NCBI RefSeq assembly: GCF_014692875.1
Contig: NZ_CP061171.1
Span: 4,340,001-4,404,000, forward strand
From: Pedobacter riviphilus
GTDB lineage: Bacteria > Bacteroidota > Bacteroidia > Sphingobacteriales > Sphingobacteriaceae
DNA: 64,000 nt
Direction: 5' to 3'
Every line of letters starts with the position of its first letter. Within the stretch, counting starts at the first letter, position 1. The translations under genes were made by a program, and so were the position numbers. The notes under the pieces were generated by a model, which was not told where the DNA came from, did not search any database, and worked only from the letters and a program-made list of their open reading frames with translations. Positions 17,399 through 27,448 of the stretch are shown piece after piece.

Positions 17399-18651
17399 CT
17401 ATTTCAACTTACTCAATGCCACTTTAATCCTTGGTAACATATCTTTAATATCTTGCAGTGTACAAGCACCAACCGATGCCCTGAACCAAGGCATGCTATC
17501 TTCATTTCCGAAAGCAGAGAATGGTACTAATGCTGCTCCTGCTTCTTTGATCAAGTAGAAATTTACATCTGCACTGTCTTTTAAAAGCTGCCCATCTTCA
17601 GTAGTTTTACCGATATAATCGATTTTAATGGTTAAATAAATGGCCCCATAGGCTCAACGGCATCAACATTAAAACCTTCGTTCTTTAATTCGTGAAAACC
17701 GTTATAAAGCGCATTTAAACTATCCTGGATCTGCGCTTTGAAGCTGGCTAAGAAAGTATCAACCTGTGTTTTATCGTTAAAATAATTAGACATAGCCACT
17801 TGCTCGGCTTTTGGCGCCCAAGCCCCCATGTGGCCAACCAGTGCTTTCATTCTATTGATAATATCTTCAGGACCGAAACCCCATCCTACACGCACGCCGG
17901 TTGCCGCCAGACATTTCGAACTGCCATCCACAAAAATAGTAAAGGGTCTCATCGCTGGACGTAAAGAAACTGGATTTACGTGCTCCTTACCAAAAGTTAA
18001 AAGCGAATAAATCTGATCGTACATCATGTACAATGGTTTTTCATCTGCACCACGAGAGGCATTTTCTTCTAAAACCGCATCACAGATTTCAGCTAAGGAA
18101 TCAGCATCGAACATCGTTCCGGTTGGGTTTAATGGCGAACATAAAGCCAATAAAGTTGCCCCTTTTAAATGCGGTTTTAATTGCGCTGCCGTTGGCATAA
18201 AATTATGCGCGGCATCGGTTTCTACCGCAATTGTTTTTGCAGATGTTAAATGAGAGTAGTGGTTGTTGTTCCAGGATGGAGCGGGGAAAACCACGGTATC
18301 TCCTGGATCGATCAACGCCAGGTAAGTAGCATAAATTAACGGACGTGAACCACCAGAAACTAAAATGCTGTTGGTGTTGTATTCCAACCCAAATCTATCC
18401 TTTAATAATTCAGAAACCGTTTCTCTTAAAGGCAAAACACCATCAGCAGGTGGATAATTGGTTTGATTGGCATTGTACGCCTCCACAATTCCAGCTTTTA
18501 ATTCGGTTGGGATTGGGTAAATGTTTGCGTCAAAATCGCCTATGGTTAAGTTAGCAATCGAAGCACCTTTACGCTTCATTTCGTTAACTTCGTTACCGAT
18601 TTTTATAATTTCTGAGCCAATTAATGAATTGGCTAATATTGAAACTTTCAT
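17399..18651 (-). CDS. Class I/II PLP aminotransferase, one apparent frameshift
   Basis: Fold-type I aminotransferase, about 417 residues when repaired. Motifs include LVSGGSRPLIYATYLALIDPGDTVVFP, SPLNPTGTMF and the PLP lysine in FVDGSSKCLAATGVRVGW. The frame breaks at a C4 run (17644-17647, plus strand): with one more base the product reads VEPMGAIYLTIKIDYIGKTTEDGQLL and goes on to ALSKLK, stop at 17399. It starts one base after the argH stop, so the two are cotranscribed. The substrate is unknown; aspartate or another amino acid is possible. The indel is in a homopolymer, so probable sequence error. Confidence 0.82.
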
Positions 18652-18652
18652 A

Positions 18653-19984
18653 TTATGCTATTAAATCTTCTATTGCTTTATTCACTTTTCCGAAACCAAA
18701 CTGAGATAAAACATTGTGCATTGCTGCAGAAATTTGCTCGTTACAAAGGTTGCCGATGCTTCCTTCGTGTGTATGATGTATTTGGCCAGACGGTGCAAAA
18801 GTACCATTTTCTATCTGTTCGCCAACAATTTTATAAGCCTCTCTAAATGGAACACCTTGAAGTGCTAAATCGTTCACAACCTCAACGCTAAACAGATAAT
18901 CATATTTTTTATCTTTCAGAATATCATCTTTTATGGTAATGTTCTGAAACATAAAAGTGGCGATCTCCAAACATTCGTTTAATGATGTGATTGCCGGGAA
19001 AAGGTTTTCTTTTAACAATTGTAAATCGCGGTGGTAACCTGACGGTAAATTGGTAATCATCATGGCAATTTCGTTTGGTAAAGCCTGAATTTTATTGCAG
19101 CGAGAACGGATCAGCTCGAAAACATCAGGGTTTTTTTTGTGTGGCATAATACTCGAACCTGTAGTCAGTTCTGCCGGAAAACTGATAAATCCAAAATTCT
19201 GATTAATAAACAAGCAAACATCCATCGCCATTTTAGCTAAAGTTGCAGCAACTGCGCTCATGGCCTGCGCCAAAATTCTTTCTGTTTTACCACGCCCCAT
19301 CTGCGCATAAACCACATTATGGTTTAAGCTTTCAAAACCCAATAATTCAGTCGTTAAAGTTCTGTTTAAGGGGAACGATGAACCATAACCAGCGGCAGAA
19401 CCTAATGGGTTTTTATTGCAGATTTTCCATGCAGCCAGCATCAGCTCCATATCATCTGCCAGGCTTTCGGCATAGGCGCCAAACCATAAACCAAAAGACG
19501 ATGGCATGGCAATCTGCAAATGCGTATAACCTGGCATTAATTTATCTTTATGCTTATTGCTCAGGTCAATTAGCTGATTAAACAAAGTTGAGGTTTGGCC
19601 AACCATATCTTCTATGCAGGCCCTGAAAAACAATTTTAAATCAACCAACACCTGATCGTTACGCGACCGGCCACTATGGATTTTCTTACCCGCTTCGCCA
19701 ATGCGCTGGGTAAGCAACCACTCTACCTGCGAGTGCACGTCTTCTACACTATCTTCGATGGTGAAATTTCCGGCTTCAATTTCGGAGTAAATATTTTTCA
19801 ATTCTTGCTGAACCGTTTTCAGTTCTTCAGCTGTTAGCAAATTAATGGTCTCTAACATTTGGGTATGTGCCAAAGAGCCCAATACATCAAATTTCGCCAT
19901 CTGCAGATCCAGTTCACGGTCTTTACCAACTGTGAAACGCTCTACAAACTGATTTACATCTATATTTTTTTGCCAGATTTTCAT
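18653..19984 (-). CDS. argH: Argininosuccinate lyase
   Basis: Last enzyme of arginine biosynthesis: argininosuccinate to arginine and fumarate. 443 residues of the fumarase/aspartase superfamily. Signature GSSIMPHKKNPDVFELIR with the catalytic serine in the mobile loop, HSGRSRNDQVLVDLKLF near residue 103, and GYTHLQIAMPSSFGLW. Full length. It is separated from the rest of the arg cluster by the S9 peptidase gene and heads a two-gene operon with the aminotransferase. Confidence 0.96.
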   Translation of the reverse strand: MKIWQKNIDVNQFVERFTVGKDRELDLQMAKFDVLGSLAHTQMLETINLLTAEELKTVQQELKNIYSEIEAGNFTIEDSVEDVHSQVEWLLTQRIGEAGKKIHSGRSRNDQVLVDLKLFFRACIEDMVGQTSTLFNQLIDLSNKHKDKLMPGYTHLQIAMPSSFGLWFGAYAESLADDMELMLAAWKICNKNPLGSAAGYGSSFPLNRTLTTELLGFESLNHNVVYAQMGRGKTERILAQAMSAVAATLAKMAMDVCLFINQNFGFISFPAELTTGSSIMPHKKNPDVFELIRSRCNKIQALPNEIAMMITNLPSGYHRDLQLLKENLFPAITSLNECLEIATFMFQNITIKDDILKDKKYDYLFSVEVVNDLALQGVPFREAYKIVGEQIENGTFAPSGQIHHTHEGSIGNLCNEQISAAMHNVLSQFGFGKVNKAIEDLIA

Positions 19985-20034
19985 GCTTATGATTGCTCTA
20001 TTTTATACCTGCACAAAGGCAGTCGAAATACCCG

Positions 20035-20042
20035 CAAAAGTA
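20035..20042 (-). promoter_or_regulatory. -7 box of argH
   Basis: On the minus strand the sequence reads TACTTTTG, an exact TAnnTTTG match, about 50 bp upstream of the argH ATG. I see no clear TTG at -33. Confidence 0.5.
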
Positions 20043-20173
20043 CAATAAATAGATTAGAAATCAGGAATGAGATTGATCTGTAATGCACATTTAAAGGTCA
20101 ATAAACTCAATTTTATGTGGCCTCTCCTAATTCTTGGTTTAAAAGCTTATTTTCGTATAAACTTAAACTTATT

Positions 20174-23017
20174 ATGAAATCCCTAAAACTGTTCTCCACC
20201 GTTTTTTTCATGCTTGTTATACATCAGCTACAGGCACAGGAAAAACCAGCATTAGGCTGGAAAGATGTTTCTAAATGGACTTTTAACAGACCTGCTACTT
20301 TATCGCCTAACGGTGAATGGATTGCCCTAGCCAGCGGACCGGTTGAGGGAGATCTAAAGATGACGATTAGAAAAACCAATGATACTTTAAGCCGCAATTA
20401 CCCAATTGGAGCAACGGCCAATAGCATCTCATTTTCAAACGATTCAAAATTTGCTGCTTTTAAAGTTACACTTAAGGATAGCGAAGCTAAAGCGGCAAAG
20501 AAAACAAACAAACCAGTTTATGATAAACTCTTGCTGGTTTCATTGAGTGATAATAAACAGACGGCTTTCGAAAAGGTAAAAAGTTTTAGCTTTTCTGAGA
20601 AATCACCTGAGTGGATTGCCATCCAGTTTGCGCCTGCAGAAAATGCTTCGAAAGAGAAAGATGCACCGAAGGGTACCGACGTACTGCTTTATAACCTTAT
20701 CTCAAAAAAAAGTTACAACCTTGGTAATGTTTCAGAATTTGCCTTCAACAAAACAGGAAGCCAGTTTGCTTATGTTATCGATGCTGCCGGGCAAAATGGA
20801 AACGGTATTTTTTTACGTGATATGAAAACAGGCATTACCACAGCGCTTGATAATGATAAAGCCGTTTATCAAAAACTTGGGTGGAATGAACAGGGAACTG
20901 CATTTGCCTTGCTTAAAGCTAATAAAAACGATAAATACAAAGATGATGTATACAGCATGCTTGGTTTTAACAAAATCAATGGAGATTTAACAAACAAGGT
21001 AATATATAATGGTATTGACGACAAAATATTCCCGGCTAATATGGGTATCAACACCAACGCCACTCCATTCTGGTCTGACGATCAAACGGTTTTGTTCCTT
21101 GGCGTTAATACATTGACCAAAAAAGAAGAAAAGAAAGAGGAAAAAAAGGAAGATAAGAAATCAGACACTTTAGCTAAGGCCAAACCAGAAGTTAAGAAAG
21201 ATGATATCGAGAAACCTGATATGATTATCTGGAATTGGCAGGATAAGAGACTACAGTCAGCACAACAAACGCAAGAAATGCGTGATAAAAACTTTAGTTA
21301 TCTAAGTGCTTACCGTATTGCGGATAAAAAATTCATCCAACTTGCAGATAGCAACATGCGCTCAGTTAGTGTAAACCCAAAAAGTTTATACGCGATTGGC
21401 TACGATAATTCAAAGTATGAGCTGATGGGAAATTTAGATGGGCAAAGTTATGTGGACGTTTATCTGATCAATCTTAAAACCTTTGGCAAGAAATTACTAT
21501 TTGAAAAAATGTATGCCTCTAACGGAGGAAGACTTGTGGTTGCCCCAAACGGAACTTTAGCCAGTTATTATGTTGACGGTGTATTTTATAGTATTAATTT
21601 AGAAAACGGAAAAACAGCGAACCTTACGGGCAAGATTAAATCTTCTTTTGTTGATGAACTAGATGACCATAACGTAATAAAACCCGCAACGCAAAATTTG
21701 GGCTGGTCGGCCGATTCTAAGTACGCATTAATTAAAGACAATTACGATTTATGGAAAATCTCTGCTGACGGAAATAGTGCTACTGCATTATCTGATAATT
21801 GGAAAAGCAAAAAAACCGAAGTAGCCACCCGTTTCCGCGTTGATGCTGATGAGAAAGGTGTTGATTTAAGCAAAGACCAGTATTTTGCGGTATTTAACAC
21901 CAAAAACAAGAAAAACGGTATCGGGATTTTACCTGCAGGTAAATCTAAGATCAACATTTTATTCCTAGACGACAATGCTTACCAAAGTTTTGCAAAAGCA
22001 GAACAAGCTAAAATTTTTACTTATACCAAAAGTAATTTTCAGCAATCTCCAGATTATTATGTAAGTACAACTGGTAATTTAAGTGCTGCCAAGAAAGTAA
22101 CCACAAATACTCCAGATCAGGCTAAATATGCATGGTCTTCTGGTGTTAAGTTGATCGACTATGTAAGTGCAAATGGCGATAGCCTGCAAGCGGCCATTTA
22201 TTTACCGGCCAATTATGTTCCCGGAAAAGCTTATCCTACTATTACATACATTTATGAAAGGTTAACTGATGACCTGAATACCTATACCATGCCTACGTTT
22301 CCTGGCGGAGGTTTCAACAAAGCGATGTACACCAGTAATGGATACGCTGTTTTAATGCCAGATATTAAATACAAGTTGAATGATCCGGGCATGTCGGCCG
22401 TTGCCTGTGTAGTGCCTGCGGTAAAGGCAGCAATTGCTACCGGAATTGTTGACGAAAAAAATGTGGCCATACATGGTCACTCCTGGGGAGGTTACCAAAC
22501 TTCATTTTTAATTACCCAAACCAATATTTTTAAAGCTGCCGCAGCTGGAGCACCTTTAACCAACATGATCAGCATGTATAGCCTAATTTACTGGAATAGC
22601 GGTGGCACCAACCAGGCTATTTTCGAAGCCAGTCAAGGCAGGTTAACGCCTGGTTACTGGGATAACTGGGATGCTTTCGCCCGCAATTCTCCGGTGTATC
22701 ACATCAAAAAAGTACAAACACCGCTATTGCTTTTACACAATGATAAAGATGGAGCTGTAGATTTTACTCAAGGCATTGAATATTACAATGGTTTAAGAAG
22801 GTTGAACAAACCTGTGGTGATGATTACCTATCGTGGAGAAAACCATGGTATTGCAAAAATGCCAAACCGTAAAGATTATGCCGTACGGATGATGGAATAC
22901 TTTGACTATATGCTTAAAGGGAAACCTGCTCCTGAATGGTGGAGCAAAGGGGTAAACCGATTAGATATGGAAAAACACTTAGAGGCGAGGGCCTTTGATG
23001 GAGGCGAAGAGAATTAA
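20174..23017 (+). CDS. Secreted S9-family prolyl oligopeptidase-like peptidase
   Basis: Serine peptidase of the prolyl oligopeptidase family, 947 residues, exported by a signal peptide (MKSLKLFSTVFFMLVIHQLQAQ). The start at 20174 is preferred to the ATG at 20117, which would bury the signal. A long beta-propeller region with a lysine/glutamate-rich low-complexity insert (about residues 315-345) precedes the alpha/beta hydrolase domain. The nucleophile is Ser770 in GHSWGGY, the acid Asp857 or Asp861 in NDKDGAVD, and the base His in ENHGIA near 890. Probably periplasmic or outer-membrane peptide hydrolysis. It is convergent with argE and unrelated to arginine synthesis. Confidence 0.88.
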   Translation: MKSLKLFSTVFFMLVIHQLQAQEKPALGWKDVSKWTFNRPATLSPNGEWIALASGPVEGDLKMTIRKTNDTLSRNYPIGATANSISFSNDSKFAAFKVTLKDSEAKAAKKTNKPVYDKLLLVSLSDNKQTAFEKVKSFSFSEKSPEWIAIQFAPAENASKEKDAPKGTDVLLYNLISKKSYNLGNVSEFAFNKTGSQFAYVIDAAGQNGNGIFLRDMKTGITTALDNDKAVYQKLGWNEQGTAFALLKANKNDKYKDDVYSMLGFNKINGDLTNKVIYNGIDDKIFPANMGINTNATPFWSDDQTVLFLGVNTLTKKEEKKEEKKEDKKSDTLAKAKPEVKKDDIEKPDMIIWNWQDKRLQSAQQTQEMRDKNFSYLSAYRIADKKFIQLADSNMRSVSVNPKSLYAIGYDNSKYELMGNLDGQSYVDVYLINLKTFGKKLLFEKMYASNGGRLVVAPNGTLASYYVDGVFYSINLENGKTANLTGKIKSSFVDELDDHNVIKPATQNLGWSADSKYALIKDNYDLWKISADGNSATALSDNWKSKKTEVATRFRVDADEKGVDLSKDQYFAVFNTKNKKNGIGILPAGKSKINILFLDDNAYQSFAKAEQAKIFTYTKSNFQQSPDYYVSTTGNLSAAKKVTTNTPDQAKYAWSSGVKLIDYVSANGDSLQAAIYLPANYVPGKAYPTITYIYERLTDDLNTYTMPTFPGGGFNKAMYTSNGYAVLMPDIKYKLNDPGMSAVACVVPAVKAAIATGIVDEKNVAIHGHSWGGYQTSFLITQTNIFKAAAAGAPLTNMISMYSLIYWNSGGTNQAIFEASQGRLTPGYWDNWDAFARNSPVYHIKKVQTPLLLLHNDKDGAVDFTQGIEYYNGLRRLNKPVVMITYRGENHGIAKMPNRKDYAVRMMEYFDYMLKGKPAPEWWSKGVNRLDMEKHLEARAFDGGEEN

Positions 23018-23026
23018 CTATTTTGA

Positions 23027-23059
23027 GAAAGCCTCAGATCTAATGGATCTGAGGCTTTC
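23027..23059. terminator. Bidirectional terminator
   Basis: GAAAGCCTCAGATC (23027-23040) and GATCTGAGGCTTTC (23046-23059) are perfectly complementary over 14 bp with loop TAATG. It lies between the convergent S9 peptidase and argE genes. Confidence 0.85.
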
Positions 23060-23062
23060 TTA

Positions 23063-24133
23063 CTATTTACCGTTGATTACCGGTTTTAACATATTAACAT
23101 ATCCTTCAACACCCTCAGCTACTTCTCTAACATATAAAAATTCATCGGCCATGTGCGAACGGCCAGAAAAACCCGGACCACATTTTACCGATGGAATATC
23201 TAATAGTGCCTGATCAGAAGTAGTAGGAGAGCCATAAGTAGTTTTTCCAAGGGCAACACCAGCCTGAACAACCGGGTGGTTTTTATCAATCGATGATGGT
23301 TTTAAACGGATAGAGCGTGGGGTAACATCACAATCAACATTTGCCCTGATAATCTCTAAAACCTCTTCGTTGGTGTAGGCATCTGTTACACGAACATCAA
23401 CCGTAAAAGTACAATTTGCCGGAACCACATTGTGCTGCGAACCCGCATTGATGATGGTAACCGTCATTTTTAATGGGCCGAAAACCTCCGATACTTTAGG
23501 GAACTGATAATTTCTAAACCACTCAATATCTTTTAGGGCTTTGTAAATGGCATTCTCTCCCTCTTCACGGGCAGCATGACCGGCTTTTCCATGAGACACA
23601 CAATCTAATACCAACAAGCCTCGTTCAGCAATAGCTAAATTCATTTCTGTAGGCTCGCCAACGATACCAAACTCCAGTTCGCCCAAATCTGGAAGAACCA
23701 ATTCTAAGCCATTATTGCCCGAAATTTCTTCCTCGGCAGTTGCTGCCAAACAGATATTGTATTTTAAATCTTCCTGCTCGTAATAATATAAAAACGTTCC
23801 GATCAGCGAAACTAAACAACCACCGGCATCGTTACTGCCCAAACCAAACAGTTTATCACCTTCAATTGCTGCATCATAAGGGTCGCGCGTATAACCAGAA
23901 TTTGGCTTAACCGTGTCGTGGTGCGAGTTTAGCAACAAGGTTGGCTTATTAGCATCAAAATGTTTGTTGTAAGCCCAAACGTTGTTCATTTTACGCTGGT
24001 TCTTAATCCCTCTCTCTTCCAAAAACTGGGCAATTAAATTCGCAGTTCTGTCTTCTTTTTTACTAAAAGACTGGATACGGATTAACTGCCGCAATAAATC
24101 CAGACTTTCTTTTTGTATATTTTCTAGTAACAT
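23063..24133 (-). CDS. argE: N-acylornithine/N-acylcitrulline deacylase (M20)
   Basis: Zinc-dependent M20 family hydrolase, 356 residues. Metal-site motifs are LLNSHHDTVKP, GSNDAGGCL and TAEEEISGNNG (catalytic Glu), and the C-terminal GPGFSGRSHMADEFLYV. In Bacteroidota, which make N-acylcitrulline, this enzyme removes the acyl group to give citrulline. It is the last gene of the minus-strand arg cluster, 119 bp after proC. M20 members are hard to separate by sequence; its position supports argE. Confidence 0.88.
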   Translation of the reverse strand: MLLENIQKESLDLLRQLIRIQSFSKKEDRTANLIAQFLEERGIKNQRKMNNVWAYNKHFDANKPTLLLNSHHDTVKPNSGYTRDPYDAAIEGDKLFGLGSNDAGGCLVSLIGTFLYYYEQEDLKYNICLAATAEEEISGNNGLELVLPDLGELEFGIVGEPTEMNLAIAERGLLVLDCVSHGKAGHAAREEGENAIYKALKDIEWFRNYQFPKVSEVFGPLKMTVTIINAGSQHNVVPANCTFTVDVRVTDAYTNEEVLEIIRANVDCDVTPRSIRLKPSSIDKNHPVVQAGVALGKTTYGSPTTSDQALLDIPSVKCGPGFSGRSHMADEFLYVREVAEGVEGYVNMLKPVINGK

Positions 24134-24251
24134 AGTATCAAGTAATTAGTAGTAAGTATCAAGAATAAACACATCTTTAAACTTTCTACTTTTTATTTTG
24201 CTTTCGGCTTATTCTTTTGATGCCGTAATTAAGACCTTAAGCCTTACACCT

Positions 24252-25064
24252 CTAGCCCTCTTTAGTATATAAATTTCCGGCTTTTAAGGCCGAAAGTTTA
24301 ATACCTTTTATCAGCGATGAGCTAAAACCGTTATGCTCCATTTCATTTAAGCCAGCAATAGTGCAACCTTTCGGCGAAGTTACCTTATCTATCTCTGATT
24401 CTGGGTGTGTTCCGTGTAATAAAAGCAAATCGGCCGCTCCTTTAGCCGTTTGAACAGCCATTTTTAAAGCTTCATCAGCATGAAAACCGATTTCTACCCC
24501 ACCTTGCGAGGCTGCCCTTATTGCCCTCAGGAAAAATGCAATACCACAAGCACAAAGTGCTGTTGCAGAAGTCATTAAATCTTCATTTATTTTCACAACA
24601 GACCCTACGGTTTCGAACATTTTGGTTACATCAGCAATGTTTTCTGCTGATGCGTTATCGCTGGCTATGCAGGTCATAGATTGACCAATGGCGATTGCCG
24701 TATTTGGCATTACACGAACCACTTCAACTTTATCACCTAACTTTTCTCTAACAGCAGCACAACTCACACCCGAAATTACCGAAATAACCAGATGTTTAGC
24801 CTGAACGATTGAAGTTTGGATTTCGTCTAAAACAGTATTTAATTGTTGGGGCAGAACGCCCAAAATTACAATATCAGCATCAGCTACAGCCTGTTTATTG
24901 TTATTGCTAATGTTAAAACCAACTTCAGCAAAAGATTTTAAGTGGTCGGTGTTTCTACGGGTAAGCGTAATGTCGGCAGCTTGGGCAAAGTTGGCTTTCA
25001 CCAAACCTTTGGCTAAAGATAAACCGATATTTCCACTACCAATGATAGCTATTTTTTTTGACAT
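24252..25064 (-). CDS. proC: Pyrroline-5-carboxylate reductase
   Basis: NAD(P)H-dependent last step of proline synthesis, 270 residues. The Rossmann motif is IIGSGNIGLSLAKGL at residues 6-20, and the C-terminal dimerisation domain contains TSPKGCTIAGLNEMEHNGFSSSLIKGI, the family signature. Its place among arginine genes is common in this phylum and links ornithine, glutamate semialdehyde and proline metabolism. A 361-bp gap separates it from argB, so it may have its own promoter. Confidence 0.92.
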   Translation of the reverse strand: MSKKIAIIGSGNIGLSLAKGLVKANFAQAADITLTRRNTDHLKSFAEVGFNISNNNKQAVADADIVILGVLPQQLNTVLDEIQTSIVQAKHLVISVISGVSCAAVREKLGDKVEVVRVMPNTAIAIGQSMTCIASDNASAENIADVTKMFETVGSVVKINEDLMTSATALCACGIAFFLRAIRAASQGGVEIGFHADEALKMAVQTAKGAADLLLLHGTHPESEIDKVTSPKGCTIAGLNEMEHNGFSSSLIKGIKLSALKAGNLYTKEG

Positions 25065-25425
25065 GATTCCTAATTTTCCTTCCTGCGGCTTGATTACACA
25101 GATTATTTGATTACAGATTTATATTTTTTTCTACGGTTTTTGAAAAGCAATTTCAGTAATTCTATTGATATTTCAGTCCCGCTATCCATTACAAGTCCCG
25201 ATGAAAAATCGGGAGCTTTTCATTACTATCAGGTTTAGTTTGCAAAAGCAGTGGTTAATCGGTTTCTTTTTCCCCTCTAAATGCCTACAAAATCTACATT
25301 CAGAAAGCTAACACAAGAAAGAATTACAAATGTAAATCGATGCTTTTGTATCTTGGTGGTTAAAATTTTTAGTGCTGAGTTTATGTACATCGCCAAAACT
25401 TTCTTCAACCATTCTGCCTTCTACC
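25065..25425. other. Gap between argB and proC
   Basis: No convincing gene. TCCCGAT (25196-25202) pairs with ATCGGGA (25208-25214) and is followed on the plus strand by GCTTTT, a small terminator-like hairpin of a type repeated in the window. A 78-codon plus-strand reading frame (25281-25517) overlaps argB and has no recognisable features. Confidence 0.4.
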
Positions 25426-26255
25426 TCATTTCAACATCTTTGTTCCAAAAGTTCCCTCAGCAAGTTCAGCCAACTCATCGGCTTTACCGATATACACCGC
25501 TGATACTCCCTTTTTAATCGCTTCAAAGGCATTATGCAATTTGGGGATCATTCCACCTTGTACTGTTCCATCTGCTTTTAAATCTTCAAATTCATCCGCT
25601 TTGATTTCTCTTACCACAGAACCATCATCGTTCACATCTTTAAGTACCCCCTTTTTCTCAAAGCAATATACCAAACGTGTTTCGTATAAAGCCGACATCG
25701 CCACCGCAACTGAAGAAGCGATAGTATCGGCATTGGTATTGAGTAACTGCGAATTCCCATCGTGGGTAATAGCACAAAATACCGGAACCAAGCCTGCCTT
25801 CAGCAAGCTGTCTAAAGTATTTGAAGACACAGAGTTTTCATCTAAATCGCCAACATAACCATAATCGATTACCGCACCCGCCAACGGTCCGGGAGCAGCG
25901 CCGTATGTTACCGTTTTTAGCGGACGCTTTGTTGCTTTGATCACATTTCCATCTGCACCGCTCAAACCTATGGCATTGCTGCCTTTTGCCTGTAGTTGTG
26001 CAACCATATTTTTATTGATCAAACCTGCATAAACCATGGTTACAATCCGCAGGGTTTCGATATCGGTAATCCGTCGGCCTTCAATCATTTTAGCCTCAAT
26101 ACCTAGCGATTCGCCCAATTCGGTTGCAATTTTACCCCCCCATGAACCAGTATCTTATCTCCGGGCAAAGCCGTAAAATCCAATAAAAACTGATGTAGGT
26201 TTTCTGAATTATCGATTACGTTTCCGCCGATTTTTATGATAGTAAGTTGTTTCAT
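25426..26255 (-). CDS. argB: N-acylglutamate kinase, one apparent frameshift
   Basis: Amino-acid kinase family enzyme phosphorylating N-acetyl- (or N-succinyl-) glutamate, the second step of arginine synthesis; about 276 residues when repaired. The ATG at 26255 starts MKQLTIIKIGGNVIDN (phosphate-binding GG). The frame breaks in a C7 run at 26135-26141 (plus strand); one more C gives LVHGGGKIATELGESLG, the expected HGGGK motif. The rest (EGRRITDIETLRIV, QLLNTNADTIASSVAVAM) is typical. A start at 26118 would lack the active site. The indel is probably an assembly error. Confidence 0.9.
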
Positions 26256-26362
26256 AATCTATTTTAATAGTTAACCACTGATGTGCACAGATAAACACAG
26301 ATTAGAAATGTAAAAAGCATCTGTGTTCATCCTTTTTATCTGTAGCTATGGGGTAACAGTTG

Positions 26363-27337
26363 TCATTTTAGTTCTTCCAACATCGCTTTAATTACCGCTT
26401 GTGCGGCCCATAAACGGTTTCCGGCTTCGTGAATAACCAATGAATTTGGTCCATCCAAAATCTCAGATGATAATTCCAGATCGCGGCGTACAGGCAAGCA
26501 ATGCATAACTTTAGCATCGTTTGTAAATTTTAATTTCTCATTATTCATCATCCAGCCGTCAGGATAAGTTAATACTTTTCCGTACTCTTTATAACTACTC
26601 CAGTTCTTCACATACACATAATCGGCACCGGCTAAAGCTTCTTCCAAATTATACTGAATATCGGCATTAGGTGTAAAATCTTCCGAAAGTTCGTAACCTT
26701 CTGGCTGAGCGATTGTAAAATCGATCATACCTTCTGCCTGAGCTTTGCACATCCACTCTGCAAAAGAATTCGGCACAGCTTGAGGTAATGCCTTAACATG
26801 AGGTGCCCAGGCTAAAACTACTTTTGGCTTGCGGCCATCTGGTTTCTTTGTCCAGGTTTCATGAATGGTAATAATATCGGCAAAGCTTTGTAAAGGGTGA
26901 CGTGTTGCACTCTCTAAACTTACTACCGGTACAGCACAATATTTCACAAACTTATTGAAAAAATCTTCGCTATAATCTTCCTCACGGTTATTCAGTTTTG
27001 GGAAAGAACGCAGGCCTAAAATATCGCAATATTGCCCCATTACAGCTGCAGCCTCACGGATATGTTCAACGGTCGAACCATTCATTACTACGCCATCCTG
27101 AGTTTCTAAAGCCCAACCTTCTTTATCCATATTCATCACCATTACGTTCATACCCAAATTTAAGGCCGCTTTTTGCGTACTTAACCGGGTACGTAAGCTC
27201 GGATTCATAAAAACCAGCCCCAAGGTTTTGTTTTTACCTAAATCCTGGTGTGCATAAGGATTTGCCTTTAATGCAAGTGCATCATTTACAAATTGTTTGA
27301 TGCTTGGAACATCGTGTACGGAAGTGAAAAGTTTCAT
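26363..27337 (-). CDS. argF': N-acylornithine carbamoyltransferase
   Basis: Transcarbamylase of 324 residues of the N-acetyl/N-succinylornithine type, not the usual ornithine carbamoyltransferase. The carbamoyl-phosphate site reads FMNPSLRTRLSTQKA (residues 43-57); the rest includes GQYCDILGLRSF and MHCLPVRRDLELS. At the position that separates succinyl- (Pro90 in Bacteroides fragilis) from acetylornithine enzymes (Glu92 in Xanthomonas), I align Val90 in NGSTVEHIREA. Product is N-acylcitrulline, later deacylated by ArgE. It sits between argD and argB. Confidence 0.9.
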   Translation of the reverse strand: MKLFTSVHDVPSIKQFVNDALALKANPYAHQDLGKNKTLGLVFMNPSLRTRLSTQKAALNLGMNVMVMNMDKEGWALETQDGVVMNGSTVEHIREAAAVMGQYCDILGLRSFPKLNNREEDYSEDFFNKFVKYCAVPVVSLESATRHPLQSFADIITIHETWTKKPDGRKPKVVLAWAPHVKALPQAVPNSFAEWMCKAQAEGMIDFTIAQPEGYELSEDFTPNADIQYNLEEALAGADYVYVKNWSSYKEYGKVLTYPDGWMMNNEKLKFTNDAKVMHCLPVRRDLELSSEILDGPNSLVIHEAGNRLWAAQAVIKAMLEELK

Positions 27338-27362
27338 TTTTTAATCTAAATTAATTTATCCC

Positions 27363-27432
27363 GATCCGTCACCCTGAACTTATTTCAAGGCCTCAAGCAG
27401 GAGATACTGAAATAAATTCAGCATGATGATCG
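27363..27432. repeat. Dispersed palindromic repeat (REP-like)
   Basis: CCGTCACCCTGAACTTATTTC and, inverted, GAAATAAATTCAGCATGATGATC form an imperfect hairpin pair between argF' and argD inside the arg operon. Confidence 0.65.
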
Positions 27433-27448
27433 ACCTATTACACAATAT

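Noticed and set aside
17632..17650. Tetranucleotide (AAAT) contraction as cause of the aminotransferase frameshift
   Set aside because: Adding one base to the adjacent C4 run gives a better family match (MGAIYLTI) and needs only a one-base change.
25281..25517. Plus-strand 78-codon gene between proC and argB
   Set aside because: It overlaps argB antisense, has no ribosome site and no recognisable features.
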